From: Verrucomicrobia bacterium S94
Lineage (GTDB): Bacteria; Verrucomicrobiota; Kiritimatiellia; Kiritimatiellales; Pontiellaceae
Direction: 5' to 3'
DNA length: 64,000 bases
Assembly: GCA_004299845.1 (NCBI GenBank)
Contig: CP036201.1
Location: 1-64,000 of the forward strand
In this document: in pieces, positions 39,795 through 48,508 of the stretch
How positions within the stretch are numbered: the stretch's first letter is position 1
Layout: each line of letters starts with the position of its first letter
Position numbers and translations under genes: made by a program
Notes under the pieces: model-generated
What the model saw: the letters and a program-made list of their open reading frames with translations, nothing else
Databases searched by the model: none
What the model was told of the DNA's origin: nothing

Positions 39795-41684
39795 ATGAAA
39801 AGAGTGAAGAAGCATATTTCTGGAATCAGTAAAGGAGCTCCCAGTGGATTCATTGCAAGTCTGGCGATCCATGCCGCTGTACTTTTTCTGGCCGGGATGC
39901 TGGTGGTTTTTAATGTGGTGAAAAAGGAGGAGAAAAAATTTGTTCCTCCTAAACCGGTGGATCGGCCGAAAATGAAACTGAAAAAACCGAAGGTGAAAAT
40001 TAAAAAGAGTGCGCAGCCGAGATTAACCCACCGAATTGTAACCAAAGTACAGAAGGCCGGTATACCGGAGATCCAGTTGCCGGAAATGTCGGGAATCGAC
40101 GGGATGCTGCCCGGGGACATCGGCGGTTTTGAAATTCTCCCTGATACAGAAGAACTGACGGTTTTCGGAAGCGGCCAGACGATCGGAAGTGACTTTGTCG
40201 GAACATTCTATGATCTGAAGCGGGACCGGCGGGGGCGAACGATTCCTATGGATCCGGATAATTTCGCCATTATTATGGGTAACTTTGTTCGGCGGGGATT
40301 CCGGACGTCGGTGTTGGCCCCCTATTACCGGTCTCCGAAAAAACTGTATGCCACCACGGTTTGTATTCCTCCGTTGCAATCTGCTCTGGCACCTCAGGCT
40401 TTCGGGGAAGACGATACACTGGGCTACTGCTGGGCCGTGCATTACTCGGGGCAGCTGGTCTATCCCGAGGATATCCGCTTCCGGTTCTGGGGAATGGGGG
40501 ATGACATGCTGGTTGTACGGGTTGATGGTGAAATTGTTCTGATAGCCAACTGGCCTGACGGAGTGGTCGAGGCTTCAATGGCTTCGTTATGGAGCAGCAG
40601 TTCAGCCGACAGCCGGAAGTATCCGCTGGGCAACAATACCTCGGTGGTGGGGGATTGGATTGAGTTGAAGGCCGGGGAACCACTCGATATGGATGTGCTG
40701 ATCGGGGAGGCGCCTGGAGGGATTTTTGCAGCATTGCTCTGTGTGGAGGTTGACGGGGTTGAGTATGAGCGGAATCCGTATATGAACGGACCGCGCCTGC
40801 CCATTTTCAAAACCGCCCGGCCGTCTCTGGATCTGGTTGATGTAATCCATGTTGATCTGAATGAGGGAGAGGCTTCAGTGCGCGAAGGACCGATTTTCAA
40901 TGATCTGGCCCGCACGGAAGGGGACAGCACCCGCCGGATTGAACCGGTTACTGTAACGGTTCACCCGGTGCCGCCATCGAACCGGGAAACGGAAAACAGG
41001 TTGAGAAACTGGACGGTAAAAGGGAAAACAATTGAAGCGGAGCTGGTTACCCGGCTGGGGCGGCAGCTGTTGCTGAAGAATACACGGAACAAGCAGGTTA
41101 GAGTGTCGATGGCCGACATTTCGAATGCAGACCGCCTTTATGTTGAACTGGCTGATCCGCCTGCTTTTAATATTAATTTCAGCCGGATAAGTGAACAGCG
41201 GCCTCCGCCGCCGCAGTCCCCTTTTCTGAATGAAGATCAGCGGCATATCCGGATTTCTGATTATAAATTCGGAGTGCGGATCAGGCAGAAGACTTCTGAT
41301 GAATACAACCACCCGGTTACAGTTGAATATTTCGCGCTGGCTAAAGAAGTGAGCGGCGATAAATTCAAGCTGATTGAGCGCAGGCGGGAGACATTTATCC
41401 CATCTGAAGAGAACGGCCGGTCTTTCGAGTTTCACGGGAAAAAGGTCCGGCTCAAAGAGTATGCTACCCGGCAGCTGGGAAACCCGCGAGGGCTGGATTA
41501 TGGCGGTTATCTGGTGACGCTGACCGATACGAATGGAAGAATTATTCAGCATGAAACTTCGCATGAATTTCTCTTCCGGTATCTGGAAAATCTCAAAAAG
41601 CTGAAGATCGGCAGCTACCTGAATGAACGGTGTGAACGGGTAACGCCGACAAGGCCGGATAAATCGAATTATTATTCGCCCTGA
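39795..41684 (+). CDS. TonB-like membrane-anchored protein with PA14-like and SHD1-like domains, paralog 1
   Basis: 629 residues. The ATG at 39795 has AGGAG at the right distance; two ATGs just before are too close. Order: short cytoplasmic N-terminus with KGAPSGF, one membrane helix (about 16-40), a TonB-like Lys/Pro spacer (EEKKFVPPKPVDRPKMKLKK), a PA14-like sandwich (about 180-330: EDIRFRFWGMGDDMLVVRVDG), an SHD1-like domain (about 395-450: KTIEAELVTRLGRQLLLKN), and a C-terminal domain ending near HEFLFRYLENLKKL. The TonB_C domain is absent. Function unknown; the layout suggests an inner-membrane protein reaching toward the outer membrane or glycan. A paralog follows. Confidence 0.75.
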   Translation: MKRVKKHISGISKGAPSGFIASLAIHAAVLFLAGMLVVFNVVKKEEKKFVPPKPVDRPKMKLKKPKVKIKKSAQPRLTHRIVTKVQKAGIPEIQLPEMSGIDGMLPGDIGGFEILPDTEELTVFGSGQTIGSDFVGTFYDLKRDRRGRTIPMDPDNFAIIMGNFVRRGFRTSVLAPYYRSPKKLYATTVCIPPLQSALAPQAFGEDDTLGYCWAVHYSGQLVYPEDIRFRFWGMGDDMLVVRVDGEIVLIANWPDGVVEASMASLWSSSSADSRKYPLGNNTSVVGDWIELKAGEPLDMDVLIGEAPGGIFAALLCVEVDGVEYERNPYMNGPRLPIFKTARPSLDLVDVIHVDLNEGEASVREGPIFNDLARTEGDSTRRIEPVTVTVHPVPPSNRETENRLRNWTVKGKTIEAELVTRLGRQLLLKNTRNKQVRVSMADISNADRLYVELADPPAFNINFSRISEQRPPPPQSPFLNEDQRHIRISDYKFGVRIRQKTSDEYNHPVTVEYFALAKEVSGDKFKLIERRRETFIPSEENGRSFEFHGKKVRLKEYATRQLGNPRGLDYGGYLVTLTDTNGRIIQHETSHEFLFRYLENLKKLKIGSYLNERCERVTPTRPDKSNYYSP

Positions 41685-41807
41685 TCGAACTGCACAGCTT
41701 TTCTCTGAGTGCCTGATTATGCCGGTTTACGGCCGGGTATCTTTCCGGGAGGTCAGGTTATGTGATGTTTTGCGAATCTGCCGCAATGCATTGCGTTCGG
41801 CTGGCAT

Positions 41808-41827
41808 CGTACATTTGACCGATAGCG
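41808..41827 (+). promoter_or_regulatory. Recurrent operator-like site before paralog 2
   Basis: CGTAC-ATTT-GACCGATAGCG, 94 bases before the start codon. The right half GACCGATA is a strong match. Confidence 0.5.
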
Positions 41828-41920
41828 TTTTTTGCCCGCTTTCATTAGATTTTTTTCCGATCCTCGGATAAAGTGCAGGCAGTAGCCGGTGGGGTGTCCG
41901 GGGTAGCTGAGGAGAAAAAG

Positions 41921-43830
41921 ATGAAGAGAGTTGCTGGGAAGAAGAGTTCTGGGGTCGTCAAGGGGGCACCCAGCGGATTTATAATCAGTATTGCCATTCA
42001 TGCAGCGGCCTTTCTGCTGGCCGGTATGCTGGTGGTGTTTAATGTGGTGCAGAAAGAGGAGAAAAAGTTTGTTCCTCCCAAGCCGGTTGATCGTCCGAAG
42101 ATGAAGTTGAAAAAACCGAAGGTGAAGGTCAAAAAGACATCGAAGCCTAAATCAACGACAAGAATTGTTACAAAGGTCAAACGGGCCAGCATGCCTGATA
42201 TCCAGTTACCGGAAATGAGTGGTATCGGAGCCGGATTGACCGAGGGCATCGGTGGTTTTGATATCATGCCTGATCTTGAGGAGGTTTCGCAGTTCGGTGC
42301 ATCATCTTCAGTGGGCAACGATCTGGAAGGCACTTATTATGATTTCAACCGGTTGCGTTCCGGTGCTGATTGTGTGACCGACCCGGTTCAACTGGCCGGT
42401 ATGCTGGCGAAGTTTCTGACTCGCGACTGGTCGCCCAGCGTTTTCAACCGGTATTACCGGGCTCCGCAGAAACTGTATACCTCATCCATCGCTATGCCGC
42501 CGATGCAGTCTACACAGGCTCCGGAGGCCTTTGGTGAGCCGGATGGAAAAGGGTGGTGCTGGCTGGTGCATTACAAGGGGAATTGGTTTATCCTGAAGAT
42601 ATAAAATTCCGTTTCTGGGGATTCGGGGATGATGCGCTTGCAGTCCGAGTTGATGGTGAGCTGGTCCTGCTTTCCTGTTTTCCACAGTGGGTGACGGATT
42701 TCAAGGAACATACCGAGCACCTTTGGCAGAGCTCTTCTGCGGATAGTGAAAAATATCCGATGGCCAATCATCATTCGGTAGTCGGGGACTGGATTGAATT
42801 GAAAGCCAATGAGCCGAAGGAAATTGAAATTCTGCTTGGGGAATCGCACGGCGGTATTTTTGCGGCGATGCTGTGTGTCCAGGTGGAAGGGGTTGAATAT
42901 GATCGAAACCCCCACCGGAATGGACCGACACTTCCGTTCTTTAAAACGGAGGAGTTCACGAAGGATATGGTGGAGGTTATTTACAATCAGTTGCATCCCG
43001 GAGAAGCCACCTGTGAAATGGGCCCGGTTTTCAACGATTTTTCACATGTATCGCCAACATCACGTTATCCGCTTGTTTATGATGATCCGGTAGAACCCGC
43101 TCCGCCGCTTACTGCGGAGGATCATGGACCGGAAATGCGCACCTGGACCACGGTGGATAACAAACAGTTCGAGGCGATTTATAAAACCCGTTTGGGATCA
43201 ACAATCGTGCTGGAAAATTCCCGCAGAAAACAGAAGCAGGTCCCGGTTTCGTTACTGTCGCCCGAAGATCGTGAATACGTCAATCTGCTGAACCCGCCGC
43301 AGTTTAAAATCGATCTTTCCAAATCGAGTAATCAGCGGACCCTTCCTGAAACAACACCGTGGCTGGAGACCAATAGACGATTGCAGATCGTTGACTATCA
43401 GTTTGGTGTACGGCTGAAACCGGCTACCGCAGATCTCGACTATAATTATCCGCTTGAAGTTGAATATTTTGTATTCGGCGAAGAGGCCACGGGTGACAAT
43501 TATGTGTTGCTGGACCGCAAGTCGGATATCTTTACTCCATCGCCCGAAAACAAAGGTGAGTTTGTGATGATGGGCGACCAGGAAGTGGAAATGAAGCTGC
43601 AGGCGGTTAATGACGAAGGCTCCATGCGAGGGGTCAGATATGGCGGCTATCTGGTGACGATTACCGATAAAGATGGTTATATTGTTCAATATAAGGCGAC
43701 ACACGAATTTTTGTTTAAAAATCTCAATAATCTCAGAAATGTTCCGGTCGGAAAGCATTTCAATGAAAACTGCAACCGCGTAATGCCGGACCGGCCGAAG
43801 GATGTGGACCGCTTTACCATCACACTGTGA
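41921..43830 (+). CDS. TonB-like membrane-anchored protein with PA14-like and SHD1-like domains, paralog 2 (one frameshift in this sequence)
   Basis: About 637 residues after repair and collinear with the upstream paralog: KGAPSGF, membrane helix, an almost identical Lys/Pro spacer, PA14-like domain (FRFWGFGDDALAVRVDG), SHD1-like domain (KQFEAIYKTRLGSTIVLEN) and the C-terminal domain ending HEFLFKNLNNL. gaggag six bases before the ATG fixes the start. The frame breaks at the four-G run 42577-42580; one added G gives HYKGELVYPEDI, matching HYSGQLVYPEDI in the paralog. Conservation is strongest in the anchor and spacer, weaker in the PA14-like part, suggesting different ligands on a common chassis. 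Confidence 0.75.
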
Positions 43831-43862
43831 TCAGTTTCGTGTAATCCTTTCATCTCATACAG

Positions 43863-43892
43863 GGCTCATCCGTTTTCGGGTGGGCCTTTTTT
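43863..43892 (+). terminator. Rho-independent terminator after paralog 2
   Basis: A 10-bp stem GGCTCATCCG / CGGGTGGGCC (with G-T pairs) and a tttt loop, followed by six T residues. Confidence 0.85.
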
Positions 43893-43921
43893 ATTGCCGG
43901 GCGTTCGGGAAGGTACAGCGC

Positions 43922-43946
43922 TTGGATAGATGTCCAATAGCACCGG
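43922..43946 (+). promoter_or_regulatory. Recurrent operator-like site before the 767-residue secreted protein
   Basis: TTGGAT-AGAT-GTCCAATAGCACCGG, 96 bases before the start codon. Both halves fit well. Confidence 0.55.
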
Positions 43947-44041
43947 ACCGGGAAACCGCATAGGTTACCTGCATCATAATGCGGGCAAAGGATTCTCGTC
44001 TGCATAAATACGTAATGCTGTTAAATCAAGGAGCGAGATTG

Positions 44042-46342
44042 ATGAAAATAAAACAACTGTTGCTGGGGGGCCTTCTGGTATCCGCTACGGCAATACAGGC
44101 TGCAGGTGTCAGCGCCACGTTTGACTGGGAGGAGTTCGCGGTCAACTGGTGGGAGGGTTTCGGATATATGGAAACCAATAATGGAATCGTGATGACCTCC
44201 AGCGGTCGGGCAACCGGCGTGGACGGCGGCGACGGAGCCGGAGGAAATAATGGCGCTGCTCTGAAAGTGGATTATGATCCGCAGGATGCCGTTGCCGGTG
44301 AATTCACATTTCAGGAAAACGGAGCGGACACCTATTTTGTGATAGATTCTATTGATATCAGTGCATTCGGCGGCGGGGAATATACCCCGACGGTTAAAGG
44401 TACTGCCGACGGTGCTGTGGTCTGGACGATTGTTCCCGCAGAAGGGGTTGGTTTTACCACTTATACGCCGGCGGGCATGAGCAGTTTAACGAATCCGGTC
44501 AATAAGATTGTCTGGCATACAGGCGTTTCAACCAATGCGGGGGCAAATTATCAGAACCAGATTGATAACCTAAGCATCACCACCGCCGATGAACCGGTTT
44601 TTCAGGAGGACACCGCGGTTTTTGACTGGGAGGAATTTGACGGAAACTGGTGGGATTTAGCCAGCTACAGTTATGCGGAAACCAATAACGGTATTGTGAT
44701 GCAGGCCGGCGGAAGGGCGACGGCGTCCAGCGGCGGTGATGGGCCGGGCGGTGCAAACGGTGCGGCCTTGAAGGCGGCCTATGAAGCAAACGATCAGGAA
44801 CCGGGCACCTTTGAAATCTATAAAGACGGAAGCAAGTCCTGGTTTGTTGTGGAGTCTATTGATATCGAGGCTAATAAAGGCAATCCGCCGGAAAGCACGA
44901 TGAACCCCACGGTGACCGGTTATGCGGCCGGGCTGGTTCAATGGGTCATTGAGCCGGTAACCAATGCGGGACTTGTGACCTATACGGAGGCAACGTCGGG
45001 GGACCTTTCGGCTCCGATTGAAAAGGTTGTCTGGGACGTAGGATATCATTCGAACCCGGGCGCGACTTTTAACAACTCGATTGATAATCTGAATATCCGA
45101 ACGGTGCAGCCTGCTCTGGAGGTTATATATAACTGGAACCTGGGGGCTTTCTGGACGCCGCATGCGCTTTACAGCTGGAATCTTCCAACCTATGGAATGG
45201 ATCTGCTGAATTTTGATCAGTACTGGTGGAGCGGGGGTGATACGGAGGGATCGCCCACCGTCATCAAGCATCGTCCGGGACTGGCCGATCTTCCTGAAAA
45301 CGGCGGTTTCGGCGGAATCCCCTCGGATACCAATGTCGGCGGTCTTGCAAACCGCGGGGTTTATGTAACCGAGCCTGCGCGTATTCTGGATACGAATGAA
45401 ACACTGCGGGTCACTTACGACTGGAAAATGTTTGTGAACGGTTCTGATAACGGACGTTTCATTGATATGTTTTTCTCAACCACGGGTAACCAGTCTGCAA
45501 AACGTTTCGGCGAGACCGGAACAGAGCTTGGTTTTGCCTGGTACCAGACGATGAACAGTAATGATGTCGCCATTACCTTCGCTGCGGATGATGACTACAT
45601 GGCGGTAACACCGCCGGTGCTGCGTATTCCGCTGACCGATCTCGGCATTGATGTGGGTACGGAAGATCACGACGGGGACGAGCTGGCTGTTACTTATACG
45701 GCAAAGAAAACGACTGTGCCTGATACCTGGCTGTGCAGCATGATTGTTTCCAATAAAGCAACGGCGATGTCGTACCGCGTTGAAGATGTTGTTATTGAGA
45801 ATGCGGCGGCGTACAATAATCCGATCTACTTCTGTATTTATACTGCGGATGATCTGAGTGACGGTGATTCTGTCAGCGGTGCGAATCCGGCCGGGTATGA
45901 AATTGATAATCTGGCGGCGGTTATTCTGTTGAATCCCCCGCCGGAACCGGAGGGGTTTGACGCCTTTCTGGAAGAATACGGTATCGCCGGAGAACCGAAC
46001 AGCGGAGCTTTTGAAGATTTCGATGCGGACGGGGTGCTCAATCTGTATGAATATGGATGGGCGGGGAACCCAACCAACCCGGCGGATGTCGGTGTACTTC
46101 CGGAAATGACGGTCTCCAACGGTGTGGTTTATTATACGATCGTGGAGCTTACCGATCCGCTCAGCGGCATTTCCTATAATCTGTTAACGACTCCGGACCT
46201 GGTGAATATTGGTTTTACTCCGGCTGCCTGGGATTCAACCAACCGTACACCGCATGATGCTATGTATGATGCGGTAACCCGGGAACTGAGTACCAGCGAC
46301 AGGCTGTTCTTTAAAACGACGGTTACGACAAATACGCCGTGA
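44042..46342 (+). CDS. Secreted protein with two FDW/NWW domains and an EF-hand-like tail
   Basis: 766 residues from the ATG at 44042 (AAGGAG eight bases upstream; an in-frame ATG at 43979 is rejected). Signal peptide ending IQA, two tandem FDW/NWW domains, and a 250-residue domain starting YNWNLGAFWTPHALYSWN with a HRPGLADLPENGG motif. The tail has the calcium-loop pattern DFDADGVLNLYE and a module with PLSGISYNLLTTPDLV. It ends TNTP. The last 420 residues are paralogous to the 46620 protein. No known catalytic family. A sugar-binding or matrix role near the GH86 enzymes is a guess. Confidence 0.75.
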   Translation: MKIKQLLLGGLLVSATAIQAAGVSATFDWEEFAVNWWEGFGYMETNNGIVMTSSGRATGVDGGDGAGGNNGAALKVDYDPQDAVAGEFTFQENGADTYFVIDSIDISAFGGGEYTPTVKGTADGAVVWTIVPAEGVGFTTYTPAGMSSLTNPVNKIVWHTGVSTNAGANYQNQIDNLSITTADEPVFQEDTAVFDWEEFDGNWWDLASYSYAETNNGIVMQAGGRATASSGGDGPGGANGAALKAAYEANDQEPGTFEIYKDGSKSWFVVESIDIEANKGNPPESTMNPTVTGYAAGLVQWVIEPVTNAGLVTYTEATSGDLSAPIEKVVWDVGYHSNPGATFNNSIDNLNIRTVQPALEVIYNWNLGAFWTPHALYSWNLPTYGMDLLNFDQYWWSGGDTEGSPTVIKHRPGLADLPENGGFGGIPSDTNVGGLANRGVYVTEPARILDTNETLRVTYDWKMFVNGSDNGRFIDMFFSTTGNQSAKRFGETGTELGFAWYQTMNSNDVAITFAADDDYMAVTPPVLRIPLTDLGIDVGTEDHDGDELAVTYTAKKTTVPDTWLCSMIVSNKATAMSYRVEDVVIENAAAYNNPIYFCIYTADDLSDGDSVSGANPAGYEIDNLAAVILLNPPPEPEGFDAFLEEYGIAGEPNSGAFEDFDADGVLNLYEYGWAGNPTNPADVGVLPEMTVSNGVVYYTIVELTDPLSGISYNLLTTPDLVNIGFTPAAWDSTNRTPHDAMYDAVTRELSTSDRLFFKTTVTTNTP
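44114..45112 (+). repeat. FDW/NWW domains, copies 2 and 3 (tandem)
   Basis: Copy 2 (44114-44590) begins TFDWEEFAVNWWEGFGYMET; copy 3 (about 44617-45112) begins FDWEEFDGNWWDLASYSYAE. Both carry GGRAT or SGRAT, FVIDSIDIS or FVVESIDIE, W-IVPAE or W-VIEPVT, a TYT segment, and a closing IDNL. Identity between the two is high enough to align by eye throughout. Confidence 0.75.
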
Positions 46343-46353
46343 GGGGAATTCTG

Positions 46354-46428
46354 AACAGGGTCCGTTTCGGTTTTCCGGGAGTATTCGGCGGCGGGCTTCT
46401 GTTTGTCCGGAGACGTTTACTTATTTAA
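46354..46428 (+). pseudogene. Decayed PEP-CTERM tail
   Basis: Twelve bases after the preceding stop, another frame reads RFGFPGVFGGGLLFVRRRLL to a TAA at 46426. This matches the helix and basic end of a PEP-CTERM tail (compare GMVGIFGGAILFARR at 39560), with the PEPA box lost. It suggests that the upstream protein, or a gene now deleted, once carried a sorting tail. Confidence 0.6.
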
Positions 46429-46454
46429 AAAAGGTCTCCTCAGCATAAGACCTG

Positions 46455-46479
46455 CCTCCGCTTCGGCGGAGGTTTTTTT
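46455..46479 (+). terminator. Rho-independent terminator with UUCG tetraloop
   Basis: cctccgc-ttcg-gcggagg followed by seven T residues. Confidence 0.93.
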
Positions 46480-46513
46480 GTGTTTATGCAGTGCGCTTGC
46501 TCTGACGCGGAGC

Positions 46514-46536
46514 TTGGACAAGTGTCCGATATGCGG
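46514..46536 (+). promoter_or_regulatory. Recurrent operator-like site before the 598-residue secreted protein
   Basis: TTGGAC-AAGT-GTCCGATATGCGG, 84 bases before the start. With the palindrome at 8095 it is the clearest example. Confidence 0.6.
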
Positions 46537-46619
46537 AATGTAAATTTCCTGTTATTTCGAGGGATGATACATCGGAAAAGGTTTTCGGTGGAAGGGGTAA
46601 AGCATAAAAGGAGAGGATT

Positions 46620-48416
46620 ATGCTCAAAATTAAGCATATAATGACCGGAGTTCCGTGCTGTGCAATAGCGGCGCTTCAAACGCTGGCAGCAGAACCTGTT
46701 ATCACTTACGATTTCGAGAATCAGGACGGATGGTTAAGCGCACCTTCGCAGACCGTGGCCACGAATGGCGTGGATTATCAGGTTGTAACCAGTGACAGAA
46801 TTTTCGGTATTCACCGCAATGGGGATGATACAGAAGGGCTGGCCTGGCAGAAGGGGTTTATTTTTCTGTTTGGAACGGTTGACGGTGAGGAGCAGGGATT
46901 CATTAATTTCAACACCAATGGAGTTGCTGCGGCGGTGCGTATACATTCGATTGAAATCGGTTCTTCTGCAGCGTCAAACACTGTGGTGGAAGGGCTGTTC
47001 GATGGCGATGTGGTCTGGAGCATTGTGCCGACGGAGCCGGGGGATGCAATCAACGGTTTTCCGGTTTATACGTCTGCCACGAGCGGGGATATGAGCGGAG
47101 CCATTGATCAGATTCGCTGGACCTGCAGCGGAAATAACTGGACAGAGCGTATTAACGATATTCAGGCTCAGGTTGTTCCGGCAATAAAATTAAAGGAGCG
47201 GATTTATCAATGGAGTCTGGATTCGTACTGGACTCCCCATTCTGTTTGGAAATGGGCAGCCGGAGCAACGGAATTTTCCTATCTGGGGTTTGAACAATAC
47301 TGGTGGAGCGGAAATCAGTCGACCAATGATGCAAAGGTTATCCGGCATCGCCCCGGTATGGCGGACCTTCCGGAAGGAGGGGGGTATGATACGGTGACCG
47401 GTGATATTAATGTCGGCGGACTTCCGAGCAGGGGCCTTTGGGTGACCAATGCGGTCCGGACACTGATCACGAATGAGACACTGGAGGTCACATTCGACTA
47501 CAAACTCTATGTGAACGGTTCTGAAGATGCGCGCTTTATGGATATGTTCTTCAGTACAACCGGAGATGATACAGCGAAGGCTCTCGGTATAAATGGAAAT
47601 GAGCTCGGGTTTGCATTACACCAGACATCAGTCAGCAACGATATCGCCGTTACGTTTGATCCGTCAGATCCCTATATGTCCACAACAGCACCGGTACTCC
47701 GGGTTCCGCTTACCGATCTGGGCATCAATGTGGCATCGGATTTAGAAGGGGACGATCTTTCGGTTACCTATACTGCAAGAAAGATCCCGGTGGCTGATAC
47801 CTGGCTTTGCAGCCTGGTCATTTCCAATAAAATGACTGCGGCGAGTTTCAGTGCATCAGAGGTGCCGGTGGTTAACGCTGCAGTCTATAATGCACCGAGC
47901 TATTTCGGTGTTTACACGGTAGAGGATTTGAGCAACGGCGATCTGTCCAGCGGTACAAATACGGCCGGATATGATATTGATCAGCTCAATATCACCATAT
48001 TAATGAATCAGCCGCCGGAACCCGCCGGCTTCGAAGCATTTCTTATTGAATATGGAATAGCCGGAGAACCGAACAGCGGAGCCTACGAGGACTTCGATGC
48101 GGACGGGGTGCTCAATCTGTATGAATATGGATGGGCGGGGAACCCAACCAATCCGGCGGATGTCGGTGTGCTTCCGGAAATGACGGTTTCCAATGGGGTG
48201 GTATACTTCACTGTTCTGGAGGTGACCGATCCGCTCAGCGGTATTGATTATAATCTGCTGAGCACAACGGATCTCATTCATGTTCCTTTTTCTGCGGTCG
48301 ACTGGGATTCAACCAACAGCACACCCTATGATGCTATTTATGATTATGTTACGCGGGGAAAGGCAACCGAGAGTCGGATGTTCTTCAAGGCGACTATTTC
48401 AACCAATACCCCTTAA
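46620..48416 (+). CDS. Secreted paralog of the 44042 protein, EF-hand-like tail
   Basis: 598 residues with AAAAGGAG upstream and a signal peptide ending LAA. It has one degenerate FDW/NWW-like domain (about residues 27-187: YDFENQDGWLS, HSIEIGSS, WSIVPTEPG, SGDMSGAIDQIRW), then the YQWSLDSYWTPHSVWKW domain with RHRPGMADLPEGGG. The tail has DFDADGVLNLYE and ends TNTP. From about 46021 and 48085 the two genes are almost identical in DNA for 130 bases, far above the rest, which points to recent gene conversion or selection. Function not recognised. Confidence 0.75.
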   Translation: MLKIKHIMTGVPCCAIAALQTLAAEPVITYDFENQDGWLSAPSQTVATNGVDYQVVTSDRIFGIHRNGDDTEGLAWQKGFIFLFGTVDGEEQGFINFNTNGVAAAVRIHSIEIGSSAASNTVVEGLFDGDVVWSIVPTEPGDAINGFPVYTSATSGDMSGAIDQIRWTCSGNNWTERINDIQAQVVPAIKLKERIYQWSLDSYWTPHSVWKWAAGATEFSYLGFEQYWWSGNQSTNDAKVIRHRPGMADLPEGGGYDTVTGDINVGGLPSRGLWVTNAVRTLITNETLEVTFDYKLYVNGSEDARFMDMFFSTTGDDTAKALGINGNELGFALHQTSVSNDIAVTFDPSDPYMSTTAPVLRVPLTDLGINVASDLEGDDLSVTYTARKIPVADTWLCSLVISNKMTAASFSASEVPVVNAAVYNAPSYFGVYTVEDLSNGDLSSGTNTAGYDIDQLNITILMNQPPEPAGFEAFLIEYGIAGEPNSGAYEDFDADGVLNLYEYGWAGNPTNPADVGVLPEMTVSNGVVYFTVLEVTDPLSGIDYNLLSTTDLIHVPFSAVDWDSTNSTPYDAIYDYVTRGKATESRMFFKATISTNTP

Positions 48417-48508
48417 TCGGGAGCGATGTGTTATAACCCCGTTTCGGCGGGCTTTTAATAGGCTGTCAGGCTTGGATAATGAAAGTGTGGTGAGTACTAT
48501 GAGAACAT

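Noticed and set aside
46514-46536. Sigma-54 promoter (GG-N10-GC)
   Set aside because: Spacing between GG and GC in the recurrent site is 13-15 bases, not 10, and varies between copies.
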